Below, piece by piece: positions 1 to 12,324 of a stretch of DNA of 64,000 nucleotides (its first letter is position 1; each line of letters opens with the position of its first letter). The notes under the pieces were generated by a model, which was given only the letters and a program-made list of their open reading frames with translations, ran no database searches and was not told where the DNA came from. The position numbers were made by a program, and so were the translations under genes. The stretch covers positions 62,001-126,000 of the forward strand of contig CAKQWF010000006.1 of assembly GCA_934277985.1 (NCBI GenBank), written 5' to 3'. The stretch comes from an uncultured Oxalobacter sp. Its GTDB lineage: Bacteria; Pseudomonadota; Gammaproteobacteria; Burkholderiales; Burkholderiaceae_D.

Positions 1-179
1 TGAGCTTTGAAACATTGACTTTGTGTCCGATCGATACGCGATGTATCGACAAGTCATTGTTGACGGAGGAAGAAATAGTCTGGTTGAATCGTTATCACGA
101 TCGCGTGCGCGAAAGTCTGATGTCTCTGGTTTCCGGGCATGTCAGGGATTGGCTGGCAGAAAGAACGAAGCCGCTTTGA
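1..179 (+). CDS. Xaa-Pro aminopeptidase (M24B), C-terminal end only
   Basis: The window opens inside a gene whose last 58 codons (frame beginning at base 3, stop at 177-179) read as the C-terminus of an M24B aminopeptidase P-type metallopeptidase. The ending has the family pattern 'FETLTLCPIDTRCID', then 'LLT-EEI-WLN-YH--VRE', then a tail '--WL-ERTKPL'. These cytoplasmic enzymes remove N-terminal residues preceding proline. The metal-binding residues lie upstream of the window, so activity cannot be judged. Family assignment is from the tail alone. Confidence 0.75.
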   Translation, partial: SFETLTLCPIDTRCIDKSLLTEEEIVWLNRYHDRVRESLMSLVSGHVRDWLAERTKPL

Positions 180-315
180 AAAATACAGTTTGACCGGGCG
201 CATGTACATGCAGGAAAAAGAAGAAATAGTGAAACCGGCAGGATTTGTTCCGGTCAGATACAAGTATCAATCGTGGCGAAAAAACGAACAACTAATATTC
301 AGCGGGGTAATGTAT

Positions 316-600
316 ATGAAAAAAATTCAACCAGTCATTATGTTGGCAGCATTGGGAATGTCGGGTGCAGCCATGGCGCAGGTATATTCAGTCGGTACAA
401 TGATGAATCCGCCCGAGAATGTAACGGTAGTAAGTACTTCCTCATTGATTATCGAAGAAGCACCGGCAAGTCGTGTGACGGCTGAATTGACCGACAGGAA
501 TTGTCCTTCCGGAACGACGTTGATTTTCGATGATGGTGACATGAACCGTCCAAAATGTGTTTGTACGGTTCCATCCGGAATGTCTGCCGGCAATGACTGA
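316..600 (+). CDS. small secreted protein of unknown function
   Basis: A 94-residue protein with a clear Sec signal peptide: basic start MKKIQ, hydrophobic core, and an Ala-rich cleavage region (SGAAMAQ) near residue 22. The mature part is about 70 residues with three cysteines near the end (one in 'NCPSG', two in 'KCVCTV'), so a disulfide in the periplasm is possible. The in-frame ATG at 310 is an alternative start; both lie behind a GGGG run at 303-306. I recognise no family. It follows the aminopeptidase end by about 135 bp and is followed by a bidirectional terminator. Confidence 0.6.
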   Translation: MKKIQPVIMLAALGMSGAAMAQVYSVGTMMNPPENVTVVSTSSLIIEEAPASRVTAELTDRNCPSGTTLIFDDGDMNRPKCVCTVPSGMSAGND

Positions 601-752
601 CAAAAAGCCTGCGAAGAGCGTTTTCGGGATGTCACTTTGGTGTTGACGGGTATCGTGCTGTTTTCATATCCGTGCACCTTCTTTAAGGCAAAGATATGCA
701 GGGCAGACGAATGAACCTGTTTGCAGCATATCGTCGTGAATAACGGTGGAAC

Positions 753-788
753 AAAAAAGCTGTTTTACTACATGTAAAACAGCTTTTG
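753..788. terminator. bidirectional rho-independent terminator
   Basis: An 11-bp inverted repeat (758-768 with 774-784, core AGCTGTTTTAC) has a 5-nt loop, an A-run on the left and T-run on the right, so it can terminate both the plus-strand secreted protein transcript and the minus-strand gyrB transcript. Confidence 0.85.
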
Positions 789-808
789 TCATGAAAAAAC
801 GGTGGTAA

Positions 809-3412
<2,604 letters not shown>

Positions 3413-4519
3413 TTAAATACGCATCGGCATAACGACATATTTGAAGTCGGTATTGTCCGGAATGGAAACAAGGGCCGACGAATTGGCATCGCCCAGTTCG
3501 ATACCGATTTCATCGTTTTTCAGGTTCCCCAGTACATCAAGCAGATAGGTGACGTTGAAACCGATGTCGATATTGTCGCCGGTATAGTCGAGTTCGATTT
3601 CCTCGACGGCTTCTTCCTGATCGGCGTTTGTCGAACTGATCTTGATGCTTCCGGGTGCCAGAATGCAGCGGATTCCCTTGAATTTGTCGCTCGTCATGAT
3701 GGCGGCTCGTTGCAAGGCTTTTTGCAATTGTTCACGCGAAACGGTGAAGCGGTTTTTGTATCCCTTCGGAATGACGCGTGTATAGTCGGGGAACTTGCCT
3801 TCGACCAGTTTGGAAATCAGTTCGACATCACCGAAAACGAAACGGACTTGTGCACCTGAAAAATCGATTCTGACCGGATCTTCGGAATCCTCAAGCAAGC
3901 GTTGCAGTTCGAGAATGGTTTTCCGGGGGATGATGACATCGTTTTTCGGGAATGTCTGATCGGTTGCCATCTGGCAGAAAGCCAGCCGGTGGCCATCGGT
4001 GGCGACAGCCTTGATGGTGTTGCCGTCCACTTGCAGGAGCAAACCGTTCAGATAGTAACGGATATCTTGCTGGGCCATGGCGAAATAAACCATGCCCAGA
4101 AGATTTTTCAGGGCTTTTTGCGGCAACGTGACGGAAGTTTCATATTCGATCGGTTGAGAAACCGTCGGAAAATCGTCTGCAGGCAATGTTTGCAGGGAGA
4201 AACGGGATTTTCCCGAAGATACGACGAGACGTTTGTCGTTGAGCGATATGACAATGTCGGAAGAATCGGGCAGTGCACGCAAAATGTCGAGGAGCTTGCG
4301 TGCCGCGACAGTCGTCGTCGCATCTTCGCCAGGTGCGCCGATATCGGCATGGGTCACGATCTGGATTTCCGTATCGGTCGAAAGAAACGAAACGGCGTCA
4401 CCTTCCTTGCGTATCAGAATATTGGCCAGAATCGGCAAGGTGTGCCTGCGTTCCACAATACCGCTGACAGTCTGCAAGGGGCGAAGAAGATTGTCTCTGC
4501 CGGTTTTTACCAGTTGCAT
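3413..4519 (-). CDS. dnaN: DNA polymerase III beta sliding clamp
   Basis: 368 aa, normal for the bacterial clamp, which encircles DNA and tethers Pol III. The N-terminus 'MQLVKTGRDNLLRPLQTVSGIVERRHTLPILANILI' and the C-terminus 'DNTDFKYVVMPMRI' are diagnostic of the family. The start has an AAGGA upstream on the minus strand. dnaN is 52 bp downstream of dnaA and 111 bp upstream of gyrB, consistent with one replication operon. Confidence 0.97.
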   Translation of the reverse strand: MQLVKTGRDNLLRPLQTVSGIVERRHTLPILANILIRKEGDAVSFLSTDTEIQIVTHADIGAPGEDATTTVAARKLLDILRALPDSSDIVISLNDKRLVVSSGKSRFSLQTLPADDFPTVSQPIEYETSVTLPQKALKNLLGMVYFAMAQQDIRYYLNGLLLQVDGNTIKAVATDGHRLAFCQMATDQTFPKNDVIIPRKTILELQRLLEDSEDPVRIDFSGAQVRFVFGDVELISKLVEGKFPDYTRVIPKGYKNRFTVSREQLQKALQRAAIMTSDKFKGIRCILAPGSIKISSTNADQEEAVEEIELDYTGDNIDIGFNVTYLLDVLGNLKNDEIGIELGDANSSALVSIPDNTDFKYVVMPMRI

Positions 4520-4571
4520 ATGCTTTTCCTTGAAAAATGGTTACATGGATTCCGGATGATTCAATGGTGGG

Positions 4572-5954
4572 TCAACCTTTCAGCGTTTGTTCCAGCACGT
4601 GCAATTCGTGATTGCATTCGGGATTTTTCTGTCTGTCCTGGGCGATTTTGCGAACGGCATGCAAAACCGTTGTATGATCGCGTCCGCCGAACAGCTCGCC
4701 GATTTCCGGAAGGCTCTTTTGCGTGAGTTCCTTTGTCAGGTACATGGCGATCTGGCGCGGTCTGGCGATATTGGCGGGACGTCTTTTGGAATACATGTCC
4801 GCCACCTTGATGCGGAAGAAGTCGGCTACCGTTTTCTGGATGTTTTCCACCGAAATCTGCCGGTTCTGGACAGAAAGCAGATCTTTCAGAGCTTCTTTTG
4901 TCAGTTCAATCGTGATATCGCGGCCATGGAAGCGGGAGTAAGCGAGGATCTTGCGCAAGGCGCCTTCCAGTTCTCGTACGTTGGAGCGCAAATGCTTCGC
5001 GACGAAAAAGGCCACATCATCCGAAAGCCGGATACCCTCCTGTCCGGCTTTTTTGATGAGAATGGCTACTCGCATCTCAAGTTCCGGTGGTTCGATCGCG
5101 ACGGTCAGACCGGAATCAAACCGGGATGTCAACCGGTCATCCATGCCGGAAATTTCTTTCGGGTAGGTATCGCTGGTGATGATGATCTGTTTTTTCGCGG
5201 CGATCAGTGCCTCGAAAGCATAAAAGAATTCTTCCTGTGTCCGGCTCTTTCCGGAAAAAAACTGGATATCGTCTATCAGCAGCATATCCAGTGAATGATA
5301 GTATCGCTTGAAATCGTCGAAGCCCTTGCGCTGGTAAGCGGTGACGACGTCGCGGACATATTGTTCGGCATGGATATAGCGGATCCGTGCCGAAGGCATG
5401 TCGTGCAAAACCTGATTGCCGATAGCATGAATCAGATGGGTTTTCCCGAGTCCGACGCCGCCGAAGAGATAAAGCGGATTGTAGGAAACGCCGGGATTGT
5501 TGGCGACCTGTATTGCAGCCGCCCTGGCAAGCTGGTTGGCCTTGCCGGTGACGAAACTGTCGAACGTCATGTCGGCATTGATCCGGCTCTGTTCCCGAAC
5601 CGGTGTTTTTGCCATCTGCAATTTGTGTTCAGTTTCCGATTGGAGACCTCCGGCTGCCTGTACAGGCGCTTTTCGCGCAGGGGATGGAGCCTGTGCGGGA
5701 GATGTCGTGCGGGAACGGGGATTCAGGATGAACTGGACTTCTACGGAAGCATCCAGGAACTGGGATGCCAGTGCGGTGATTCTGTCGGCATACTGGGTTT
5801 TGACCCAGTCCAGCTTGAAACGATTGGGAGCTGCTATACGCAAGATATTGCCGTCGTATTCTATCGGAACGAGCGGTTTGATCCATGCACTGTATTGCTG
5901 GGGTGTCAATTCCAGTTCCAGTTGCGCCAGACAGTTCTGCCAGAAGTTTTCCAT
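4572..5954 (-). CDS. dnaA: chromosomal replication initiator DnaA
   Basis: 460 aa. Domain I occupies about residues 1-80 ('[22 protein letters not shown]'), followed by a Pro/Ala-rich linker at about 85-105. The AAA+ domain has Walker A GGVGLGKT at 165-172 and Walker B 'LLIDDIQF' near 228. The C-terminal DNA-binding domain carries the DnaA signature '[13 protein letters not shown]'. It binds DnaA boxes and melts oriC. The divergent intergenic region on its 5' side contains a consensus DnaA box, so the gene is probably autoregulated. Confidence 0.98.
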   Translation of the reverse strand: MENFWQNCLAQLELELTPQQYSAWIKPLVPIEYDGNILRIAAPNRFKLDWVKTQYADRITALASQFLDASVEVQFILNPRSRTTSPAQAPSPARKAPVQAAGGLQSETEHKLQMAKTPVREQSRINADMTFDSFVTGKANQLARAAAIQVANNPGVSYNPLYLFGGVGLGKTHLIHAIGNQVLHDMPSARIRYIHAEQYVRDVVTAYQRKGFDDFKRYYHSLDMLLIDDIQFFSGKSRTQEEFFYAFEALIAAKKQIIITSDTYPKEISGMDDRLTSRFDSGLTVAIEPPELEMRVAILIKKAGQEGIRLSDDVAFFVAKHLRSNVRELEGALRKILAYSRFHGRDITIELTKEALKDLLSVQNRQISVENIQKTVADFFRIKVADMYSKRRPANIARPRQIAMYLTKELTQKSLPEIGELFGGRDHTTVLHAVRKIAQDRQKNPECNHELHVLEQTLKG

Positions 5955-6312
5955 ATTGCTATAAATAAAACCTTGCCGATCACTGGTTGCCGACAGTGAC
6001 GCCTAAAACAAACGAGTAGATAATGATATGATCTGAAGAAGTCCGAAGAAGCGGATAAAGTTCCTTGCGAAGATCTATTTTACCTTGAATCAGTCGAGTT
6101 ATCCACAGGATATGTCTGAATTTTGGCCGATTTCGGTGAGCCAATACAGTTTCATATTGACAGAATAGGGCAAACTACGGTCTAATCATTGATTCTTTGC
6201 GCATAACTTGATGTTTTGTTGTGGTTAATGCGGTTGCCAGACCGGCTGGCCAGCCTGACCATGGCGGAAAAACATCATATTCTGAAATTTTTTGCTGATT
6301 AGCGAGACCATC
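5955..6312. other. probable chromosomal replication origin (oriC) / dnaA-rpmH promoter region
   Basis: This 358-bp divergent intergenic region between dnaA (minus) and rpmH (plus) is the usual oriC site in many proteobacteria. I see one perfect DnaA box TTATCCACA at 6099-6107 and one with a single mismatch, TGTGGTTAA, at 6220-6228. AT-rich stretches lie nearby (6060-6090, 6270-6300). No further perfect boxes were found, so the origin is inferred from position plus these boxes, not proven. Promoters for dnaA and rpmH must also lie here. Confidence 0.65.
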
Positions 6313-6447
6313 ATGAAACGTACTTATCAACCTTCAGTCGTGCGTCGTAAACGCACCCACGGTTTCCGTGCCCGCATGGCAACCAAGAATGGCCGTGCAG
6401 TCCTGAATGCACGTCGTGCAAAAGGCCGCAAGCGCCTGACGGTGTAA
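6313..6447 (+). CDS. rpmH: 50S ribosomal protein L34
   Basis: A 44-residue, strongly basic protein beginning MKRTYQPS with the L34 pattern '[20 protein letters not shown]' and ending 'KGRKRLTV'. It is a structural protein of the large ribosomal subunit. It heads the classic rpmH-rnpA-yidD-yidC cluster, divergent from dnaA. Confidence 0.98.
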   Translation: MKRTYQPSVVRRKRTHGFRARMATKNGRAVLNARRAKGRKRLTV

Positions 6448-6472
6448 ACCGGCATGACATCAAGCTGATTGT

Positions 6473-6847
6473 GTGAATACAGGATTTTCTTCCGATCGGC
6501 GCATCAACAAAACGGATGATTTTTCATCCGTTTTTCGTATGCGGCCGTATGCACGGACCGAACATTTTGTGTTTTATGCACGTGCCAACGAGCTGGGGTA
6601 TGCCCGTTTGGGGATTGTCGTCGCCAAGCGTTTTGCACCGCGTGCGGTGACGCGCAATACGGTCAGAAGAATATGTCGTGAAGTGTTTCGTCGTATGCGG
6701 CTGCCGGCAAGGGATTGCATCGTCCGCATGACTTCTCCGGTCAATACGCGAAACGGTCCGGCGACAGGTACCGGATTGAAGCGCATGCTTCACGAGGAAC
6801 TGGGCCGCCTGATGACTTCGCACGGAACCAATCCGAAAAAACGATGA
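6473..6847 (+). CDS. rnpA: ribonuclease P protein component
   Basis: 124 aa, GTG start at 6473. It has the RnpA fold signature '[30 protein letters not shown]', the conserved RNR-type basic helix that contacts the RNase P RNA and the pre-tRNA leader. Its role is 5' maturation of tRNAs. It sits 25 bp after rpmH and its stop overlaps the yidD start, so co-translation is likely. Confidence 0.95.
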   Translation: MNTGFSSDRRINKTDDFSSVFRMRPYARTEHFVFYARANELGYARLGIVVAKRFAPRAVTRNTVRRICREVFRRMRLPARDCIVRMTSPVNTRNGPATGTGLKRMLHEELGRLMTSHGTNPKKR

Positions 6848-7128
6848 TGAAAAAATCTCCTTTAGAATGGTTGTTGATCGTTTTAATCCGGGGATATCAG
6901 TTGTGTATCAGCCCGTATCTGGGGCAAAATTGTCGTTTCTATCCGACCTGTTCGCAGTACGCACTGAAAGCGATTTCCGTGCATGGCTGTTTGAAGGGAA
7001 GCCTGCTGACGTTGATACGTTTATGCAAGTGCCATCCTTTTCATCCAGGCGGTTTCGATCCGGTACCCGAAAAAAATCCGGTTGTGGCGCGCCGTCCGGG
7101 GGTGACGGCAAAAACATTTGAAAAGTAG
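6844..7128 (+). CDS. yidD: membrane protein insertion efficiency factor YidD
   Basis: 94 aa (ATG at 6844 or 6847, overlapping the rnpA stop). Contains the family hallmark '[31 protein letters not shown]' and '[13 protein letters not shown]', with the conserved cysteines. It is a small membrane-associated protein thought to assist YidC-dependent insertion. It lies directly before yidC with a 3-bp gap. Confidence 0.95.
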   Translation: MMKKSPLEWLLIVLIRGYQLCISPYLGQNCRFYPTCSQYALKAISVHGCLKGSLLTLIRLCKCHPFHPGGFDPVPEKNPVVARRPGVTAKTFEK

Positions 7129-7131
7129 ATT

Positions 7132-8808
7132 ATGGACACCAAAAAACGTACTACGTTATTGCTGATTCTGGCGATAGCGCTGTTTATGCTTTGGGATAAC
7201 TGGCAAGTGTATCGTGGCGGCACGTCTATGATTTTCCAGCACGAAGCCAAAAAAACCGATTCGAATGCCGGCTTGCCTGAAGTGCCGATAGAAACAGCCG
7301 TGCCCGCTGAAAACGAAACGGCCACACCGGTAGCCGCTGCTGCCGAAACCGCAAAAACCGTACAGGAAAAACAAGCGGAGCTGGTTACCATCACGACAGA
7401 TGTCCTGAAAGCCAGAGTGACGTCGGATGGCGGTGTATTCCAGTATCTGGAACTGCTGCATTATCCGGATACGGTCGATCCCGAAAAGGATATGGTGCTC
7501 TTCGATATGGCGCCTCCGCGGGTTTATCTGGCACAGACGGGGTTGACCGGGGGCGCTTATCCCAATCATGCCACGCGGTTTACGATCCGGCCCGGAAAAC
7601 GCTCGCTTGCCGAAGGGGAAAACGAGCTCAAACTGGTCATGGATGCGGAACAGAACGGTGTTCGTCTGACCAAGACATACACGTTCAAACGTGGCAGTTA
7701 TATTGTGGATATCGACCAGAAGGTCACGAATCTGGGTAGCGAACCGATCGATGCTTCCCTGTATTTCCAGTTGCTCAGGGACAGCAGCAAACCGGAAGGC
7801 CAGTCGCGGTTCATCAGTACATTTACCGGACCGGCGGTTTATACCGAGGAAGACAAATTCCAGAAACTCAAGTTTGACGATATTACCGAAACCCGGGGCG
7901 CAAGCCATGCTACCGACACCGATAATGGCTGGATCGCCATGGTGCAGCATTACTTCGTTTCGGCCTTTATTCCGGGCGAACAGGTCAAGCGCGAAAACTA
8001 TACCAAGAAGGTCGGTGAGGATCTGTATGCGATCGGTACGGTCGTCCCGCTGGGCATGCTCGCACCGAAGGCTTCCGCAAGCAATGATACACGGCTTTAT
8101 GTTGGTCCCCAGGAATCGGTCATTCTGGAACAGACTGCGCCCGGACTGGAACTGGTCAAGGACTATGGCTGGCTGACCATCATCGCCAAACCGATTTTCT
8201 GGCTCATGACCCATATTCACAAGGAAGTGGGCAACTGGGGTTGGACGATTATTTTGCTCACTTGTCTGATCAAGCTCATTTTCCTGCCGCTTTCCGCAGC
8301 AAGCTACAAGAGCATGGCCAGAATGAAGCAATTCACGCCGAGAATCCAGCAATTGCGTGAAAGATACAAGGATGACAAACAGCGCATGAATCAGGAACTG
8401 ATGGCCTTGTACAAGGCGGAAAAGATCAATCCGCTGGGGGGATGTCTGCCGGTCGTCGTCCAGATTCCTGTCTTCATCTCGCTGTACTGGGTACTGCTGG
8501 CCAGTGTCGAGATCAGAAATGCGCCTTGGCTTGGCTGGATCCAGAATCTGGCCGCGCCGGATCCGTATTTCATTTTGCCGGTGGTCATGGCAGGTTCCAT
8601 GTTCCTCATGCAGAAAATGAGCCCGCCGCCACCGGATCCGTTGCAGGCGAAACTGATGATGTTCCTGCCGATCGTTTTCTCGATCACGTTCTTCTTTTTC
8701 CCGTCGGGTCTGGTGTTGTACTGGCTGGTCAACAACCTGTTGTCGATAGCACAGCAGTACTGGATCAATAAACGGTATGGAAAGGCGCCGACCAAGAAAG
8801 CGGCCTGA
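7132..8808 (+). CDS. yidC: membrane protein insertase YidC
   Basis: 558 aa. It has an N-terminal transmembrane anchor (residues ~6-22) and a large periplasmic beta-sandwich domain (~70-350). The conserved five-helix insertase core begins 'GNWGWTIILLTCLIKLIFLPLSAASYKSMARMK' near 365. The C-terminus is short and basic ('RYGKAPTKKAA'), as in Gram-negative YidC. It inserts and folds inner-membrane proteins with or without SecYEG. A strong terminator follows. In many genomes mnmE comes next; it is not present here. Confidence 0.97.
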   Translation: MDTKKRTTLLLILAIALFMLWDNWQVYRGGTSMIFQHEAKKTDSNAGLPEVPIETAVPAENETATPVAAAAETAKTVQEKQAELVTITTDVLKARVTSDGGVFQYLELLHYPDTVDPEKDMVLFDMAPPRVYLAQTGLTGGAYPNHATRFTIRPGKRSLAEGENELKLVMDAEQNGVRLTKTYTFKRGSYIVDIDQKVTNLGSEPIDASLYFQLLRDSSKPEGQSRFISTFTGPAVYTEEDKFQKLKFDDITETRGASHATDTDNGWIAMVQHYFVSAFIPGEQVKRENYTKKVGEDLYAIGTVVPLGMLAPKASASNDTRLYVGPQESVILEQTAPGLELVKDYGWLTIIAKPIFWLMTHIHKEVGNWGWTIILLTCLIKLIFLPLSAASYKSMARMKQFTPRIQQLRERYKDDKQRMNQELMALYKAEKINPLGGCLPVVVQIPVFISLYWVLLASVEIRNAPWLGWIQNLAAPDPYFILPVVMAGSMFLMQKMSPPPPDPLQAKLMMFLPIVFSITFFFFPSGLVLYWLVNNLLSIAQQYWINKRYGKAPTKKAA

Positions 8809-8825
8809 TTTCCGGAATTTCCCCG

Positions 8826-8853
8826 AAAAGCCCGTGCATGCATGGGCTTTTTT
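8826..8853 (+). terminator. rho-independent terminator of the rpmH-yidC operon
   Basis: Inverted repeat AAGCCC-GTGCATGCAT-GGGCTT followed by a T-run, starting 17 bp after the yidC stop. A potential ATG at 8842 lies inside this hairpin, which argues against it as a start for the next gene. Confidence 0.85.
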
Positions 8854-8883
8854 ATGTGCAAGAACGACTTCAATGGACGAGGC

Positions 8884-9603
8884 ATGATCTGGCTGTTCGA
8901 TCTGGACAATACCTTGCATAATGCGTCGCACGCCATTTTTCCGAAAATCAGTGCGAACATGAATGCGTATCTGAGGGGGCATGTAACGAATGCCGACGGT
9001 TCAGTACTGTCCGACATACAGGCCAATGCCTTGCGTGTCGAATACTGGAAACGTTTCGGCGCGACTTTGCTGGGTATCAGTCGGGTTCTGGATCGCAGGG
9101 CAAAGGATTTTCTGGAAGCGGCACACCGGTTCGATGATCTGTCAGCACTGGTCGATGCTGAAAGGGGCTTGCAGGTGCTTTTGCGGAAATTGCCAGGTAA
9201 AAAGGTGTTGCTGACAAACTCGGCGTACCGTTATTCGCAAGCGATTCTGAAACAGTTGAAATTGCATCACTGTTTTTCTGGACATATCGCTATCGAGCGG
9301 ATGCGTGTATTCGGACGTATCAGCCCAAAGCCGTCTGCAAGGTTTTTCAGGAAGTTGTTTGCCATGCTCAAAGTCCGGTCAGACGACTGTGTGTTGGTCG
9401 ATGACAACATCCATATTCTGAAAGTGGCCAAAACGGCAGGAATGCAAACGGTACTGGTAACGAGATACCTGAATACCGATCATTATTCTGAACATGCGTA
9501 TCCGCGTCCTTCCAGAAAAAAACAGATCGCCCGGCCGGTATATGTGGATATGAAAATACCATCGGTCCGGAACCTGATGCATTATGTAGGGCGTTTTCGT
9601 TAA
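8884..9603 (+). CDS. HAD-superfamily pyrimidine 5'-nucleotidase-like phosphatase
   Basis: 239 aa. Starts MIWLFDLDNTLHNAS, the HAD motif I (DxDxT with nucleophilic Asp). Motif II is 'VLLTNS', and 'SPKPSARFF' (motif III Lys) and 'CVLVDDN' (motif IV) follow. The helical cap lies between motifs I and II. This matches the SDT1/PHM8-like 5'-nucleotidase branch seen upstream of slmA in Burkholderiales. The start at 8884 is chosen because the upstream ATG is inside the yidC terminator. The C-terminal ~25 residues are basic and not conserved in my memory of the family. The exact substrate is inferred. Confidence 0.8.
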   Translation: MIWLFDLDNTLHNASHAIFPKISANMNAYLRGHVTNADGSVLSDIQANALRVEYWKRFGATLLGISRVLDRRAKDFLEAAHRFDDLSALVDAERGLQVLLRKLPGKKVLLTNSAYRYSQAILKQLKLHHCFSGHIAIERMRVFGRISPKPSARFFRKLFAMLKVRSDDCVLVDDNIHILKVAKTAGMQTVLVTRYLNTDHYSEHAYPRPSRKKQIARPVYVDMKIPSVRNLMHYVGRFR

Positions 9604-9612
9604 TTTTTATAG

Positions 9613-10200
9613 ATGTCGTCAATTATGGGTACAACCAAATCCGGAGAAAGAAAACTGCAAATACTACAGGCACTGGCTCAGATGCTTGAACAACCGCGTG
9701 GAGAAAAAATAACGACGGCTGCGCTGGCACGGCATCTTTCCATTTCCGAAGCCGCCCTGTACCGGCATTTCGCAAGCAAGGCACAGATGTTCGAGGGATT
9801 GATCGAGTTTATCGAATCGAGTGTGTTCGGCGTCATCAACCAGATTTGCGAAAAGGAAGAAAACGGACTGTTGCAGACACAGTCTGTTTCCATGCTGTTG
9901 CTGAATTTTGCAGAACGCAATCCGGGTATGACGCGCGTGATGATCGGCGATGCATTGGTCAATGAAGATGGCAGGCTGCAGCTGCGTATGAACCAGTTTT
10001 TCGACAGGGTGGAGTTGACGTTGCGGCAATGTTTGCGTTTGGCGGCGACGCAAGGACAGTGCAGGGAGGATATGGCACAGCTCAAAAGCAACCTGATCAT
10101 GAGTTATGTCATCGGCAAATTGTTCCGGTTTGTCAAAACGCAATTCAAGGAAAAACCGACGGATGGCATGCAGGCCCAGATCAATTATATTCTGGCATGA
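9613..10200 (+). CDS. slmA: nucleoid occlusion factor SlmA (TetR family)
   Basis: 195 aa. The N-terminal TetR helix-turn-helix 'KITTAALARHLSISEAALYRHFASKAQMFEGLIEFIE' and the downstream 'ERNPGMTRVMIGDALVNEDGRLQLRMNQFFDRVE' closely follow E. coli SlmA in both sequence and length. SlmA binds chromosomal sites and blocks FtsZ ring assembly over the nucleoid. It is 10 bp after the nucleotidase stop, likely co-transcribed. The zapD gene nearby also acts on FtsZ. Confidence 0.9.
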   Translation: MSSIMGTTKSGERKLQILQALAQMLEQPRGEKITTAALARHLSISEAALYRHFASKAQMFEGLIEFIESSVFGVINQICEKEENGLLQTQSVSMLLLNFAERNPGMTRVMIGDALVNEDGRLQLRMNQFFDRVELTLRQCLRLAATQGQCREDMAQLKSNLIMSYVIGKLFRFVKTQFKEKPTDGMQAQINYILA

Positions 10201-10426
10201 TGCTGCCGGATGTCGCCGGTTTTGCGGTTTTCCCGGACAATGAAACGAACTGACCGGAACGGTCATGGCAATTGCGGTTGTCTGCATTAAAATGACAGCT
10301 TGTCCATGACGATATGGATTGTCCGGACGGAGCTTCCCTTTCGGGATGGAGGCTGCCTTTCATGCGGTATGTGCTGAAGCGGGAACCGGACGTTTTGCTT
10401 GAATTTTTGCTGGAGATTCGCCCAGA

Positions 10427-11047
10427 ATGGATTACCAGGATTTTTCGATAGGTCTTACCGGTGGTATCGGCAGTGGGAAAACACTAGTCGCCAATCTGTT
10501 TGCCGATCTGGGGGCGACGATCGTCGATGCCGACGAGGTGGCCAGAAACCTGACTTTGCCTGGCGGCGCCGGAATCGAACCGGTTCGCAGGCAGTTCGAT
10601 GACGCTTTCATTCAGCCGGACGGTGCCATGAACCGCGCCATGATGCGGGAACATGTGTTCGCCCATCCTGAAGAACGTTTGAAACTCGAAGCGATTTTGC
10701 ATCCTCTGATCCGGGATATTTCATTTCAGCAGGCAAGGCAGGCAAAAGGTGACTATGTCATTTTCGTCAATCCGCTACTGGTTGAATTGCCGATCTGGCG
10801 CGGTATGGGTACGAGAGTACTGGTGATCGATTGCCCGGAAGCATTGCAGGTGTCACGGGTCATGAAACGCAACAATCTGACGGAAGATCAGGTCAGGGCC
10901 ATTATGGCGACGCAGGCATCGCGAGAACAGCGTCTGGCAATGGCAGACGATGTGATCCATAACGACAAAAGTATTGAGGAAATCGCTTCGGAAGTCAGGG
11001 GATTGCATGCCAGATATAAAAAACTGGTTGAAAATCTGGCATCATAG
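10427..11047 (+). CDS. coaE: dephospho-CoA kinase
   Basis: 206 aa with P-loop GGIGSGKT at residues 12-19 and 'DADEVARNLTLPGG', the conserved substrate-binding aspartate region. It catalyses the last step of coenzyme A synthesis, phosphorylating dephospho-CoA at the ribose 3'-OH. It heads a coaE-zapD-yacG group typical of beta- and gammaproteobacteria; a pilD peptidase gene usually found upstream is absent. Confidence 0.95.
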   Translation: MDYQDFSIGLTGGIGSGKTLVANLFADLGATIVDADEVARNLTLPGGAGIEPVRRQFDDAFIQPDGAMNRAMMREHVFAHPEERLKLEAILHPLIRDISFQQARQAKGDYVIFVNPLLVELPIWRGMGTRVLVIDCPEALQVSRVMKRNNLTEDQVRAIMATQASREQRLAMADDVIHNDKSIEEIASEVRGLHARYKKLVENLAS

Positions 11048-11126
11048 AGGGGACAGGTTTGTATTTTTTAAACAGTCCGTTCAGAATTTCAGAAAGATGG
11101 TATCCCGACATTGAAAGAGGCTTGCA

Positions 11127-11876
11127 TTGATTATTTACGAATACCCTTTCAACGAACGCATCCGTACCATGCTGCGGCTGGAAGACCTGTATGAAAGATA
11201 CAAGTTTTTTCTGCATCAGACGCATGCATTGCAACATCATGTCGCGCTGACGACGATTTTCGAAATGCTCGAAGTCGTCAGCCGTTCCGATCTCAAGTCG
11301 GATCTGTTGCAGGAACTCGAACGGCAGAAACAGATATTGTCCGGATTCCAGTCCCATCCGAATATCCAGAAAAACGTTCTTGACGATGTTCTTCGTGAAA
11401 TCGACAAAACCGGTTCGGCACTTGTCAATACGCACGGGAAAACAGGACAAAGCATTCGGGAAAACGAATGGCTCATGAGTATCCGGAGCAGAACCGGTAT
11501 TCCCGGCGGAGCCTGCGAGTTCGATTTGCCGTCGTACTATACCTGGCAACAGCGAATGCCGGAAGAACGTGCGGCAGACATTGCCGGTTGGTTTGCCCCC
11601 ATGCAGTCATTGATCGATGCCGTTGGTTTGCTGTTGCGATTGATGCGCGCATCTGGTCTCCAGTTCAAGATAATCGCGCATTCCGGCAGCTATCAGCAAA
11701 TGCTGCAAGGGAAAATGTACCAGTTGCTCAGATTGCGTATCGATGCGCGGTATGGTGCCATACCGGAAATGTCGGCAAACAAATACATGCTCTGGATCCG
11801 GTTTACCAAACAGGACGGTACGGTAAAGCCGAAGCCGATGGAAGAAGATATTCCTTGTGAACTGACGTTGTGTTGA
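11127..11876 (+). CDS. zapD: cell division protein ZapD
   Basis: 249 aa. The N-terminus '[27 protein letters not shown]' and internal 'LPSYYTWQQ' with 'NKYMLWIRF' near the end match the ZapD (DUF1342) family, which bundles FtsZ filaments at the division ring. The start is a TTG at 11127 behind an AAAGAGG; no suitable ATG is near. It is followed two bases later by yacG. Confidence 0.92.
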   Translation: MIIYEYPFNERIRTMLRLEDLYERYKFFLHQTHALQHHVALTTIFEMLEVVSRSDLKSDLLQELERQKQILSGFQSHPNIQKNVLDDVLREIDKTGSALVNTHGKTGQSIRENEWLMSIRSRTGIPGGACEFDLPSYYTWQQRMPEERAADIAGWFAPMQSLIDAVGLLLRLMRASGLQFKIIAHSGSYQQMLQGKMYQLLRLRIDARYGAIPEMSANKYMLWIRFTKQDGTVKPKPMEEDIPCELTLC

Positions 11877-11878
11877 AA

Positions 11879-12067
11879 ATGGTCACGATAGTTAAATGTC
11901 CGGTATGCGGCAAAGATGTCGAATGGAAAGATACCAGTCTGTATCGTCCGTTTTGTTCCGAACGTTGCAAACAGATCGATTTGGGTGCATGGGCGGAAGA
12001 AAAATACAAGGTACCCGTAGTCGAGGATGAGGATGACGGCGATTCCGTACAAACCGGTATGCCTTGA
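11879..12067 (+). CDS. yacG: DNA gyrase inhibitor / zinc-binding protein YacG
   Basis: 62 aa. Four zinc ligands as two CX2C/CX3C pairs: '[12 protein letters not shown]' and '[14 protein letters not shown]', the YacG signature. The C-terminus is acidic (EDEDDGD). In E. coli the protein binds GyrB and inhibits it. The start at 11879 is two bases after the zapD stop, so translation is probably coupled. Confidence 0.93.
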   Translation: MVTIVKCPVCGKDVEWKDTSLYRPFCSERCKQIDLGAWAEEKYKVPVVEDEDDGDSVQTGMP

Positions 12068-12324
12068 AGTTTGTCCTGAAAACGACAGTTCCGGCTTGAT
12101 TAGTCGGAGTACTTGGGCAATAATCTGCACCATGTCCAAAGTTATTTCATCAGCATTTATTCTCTTCACCCAGCACTGGCGTTGGCGCAAGCCAAGAGCC
12201 TGATATCCCTCCATGCGCCTTTCGTGCGCGCACTTCCTTACCGGTATTTCTGAAAAACAGTCTGCCGCTGTCGGTATAAGCACGAACCGTCTGCCTTTCC
12301 ACAAACGAATGCAAGGTGAATGTC

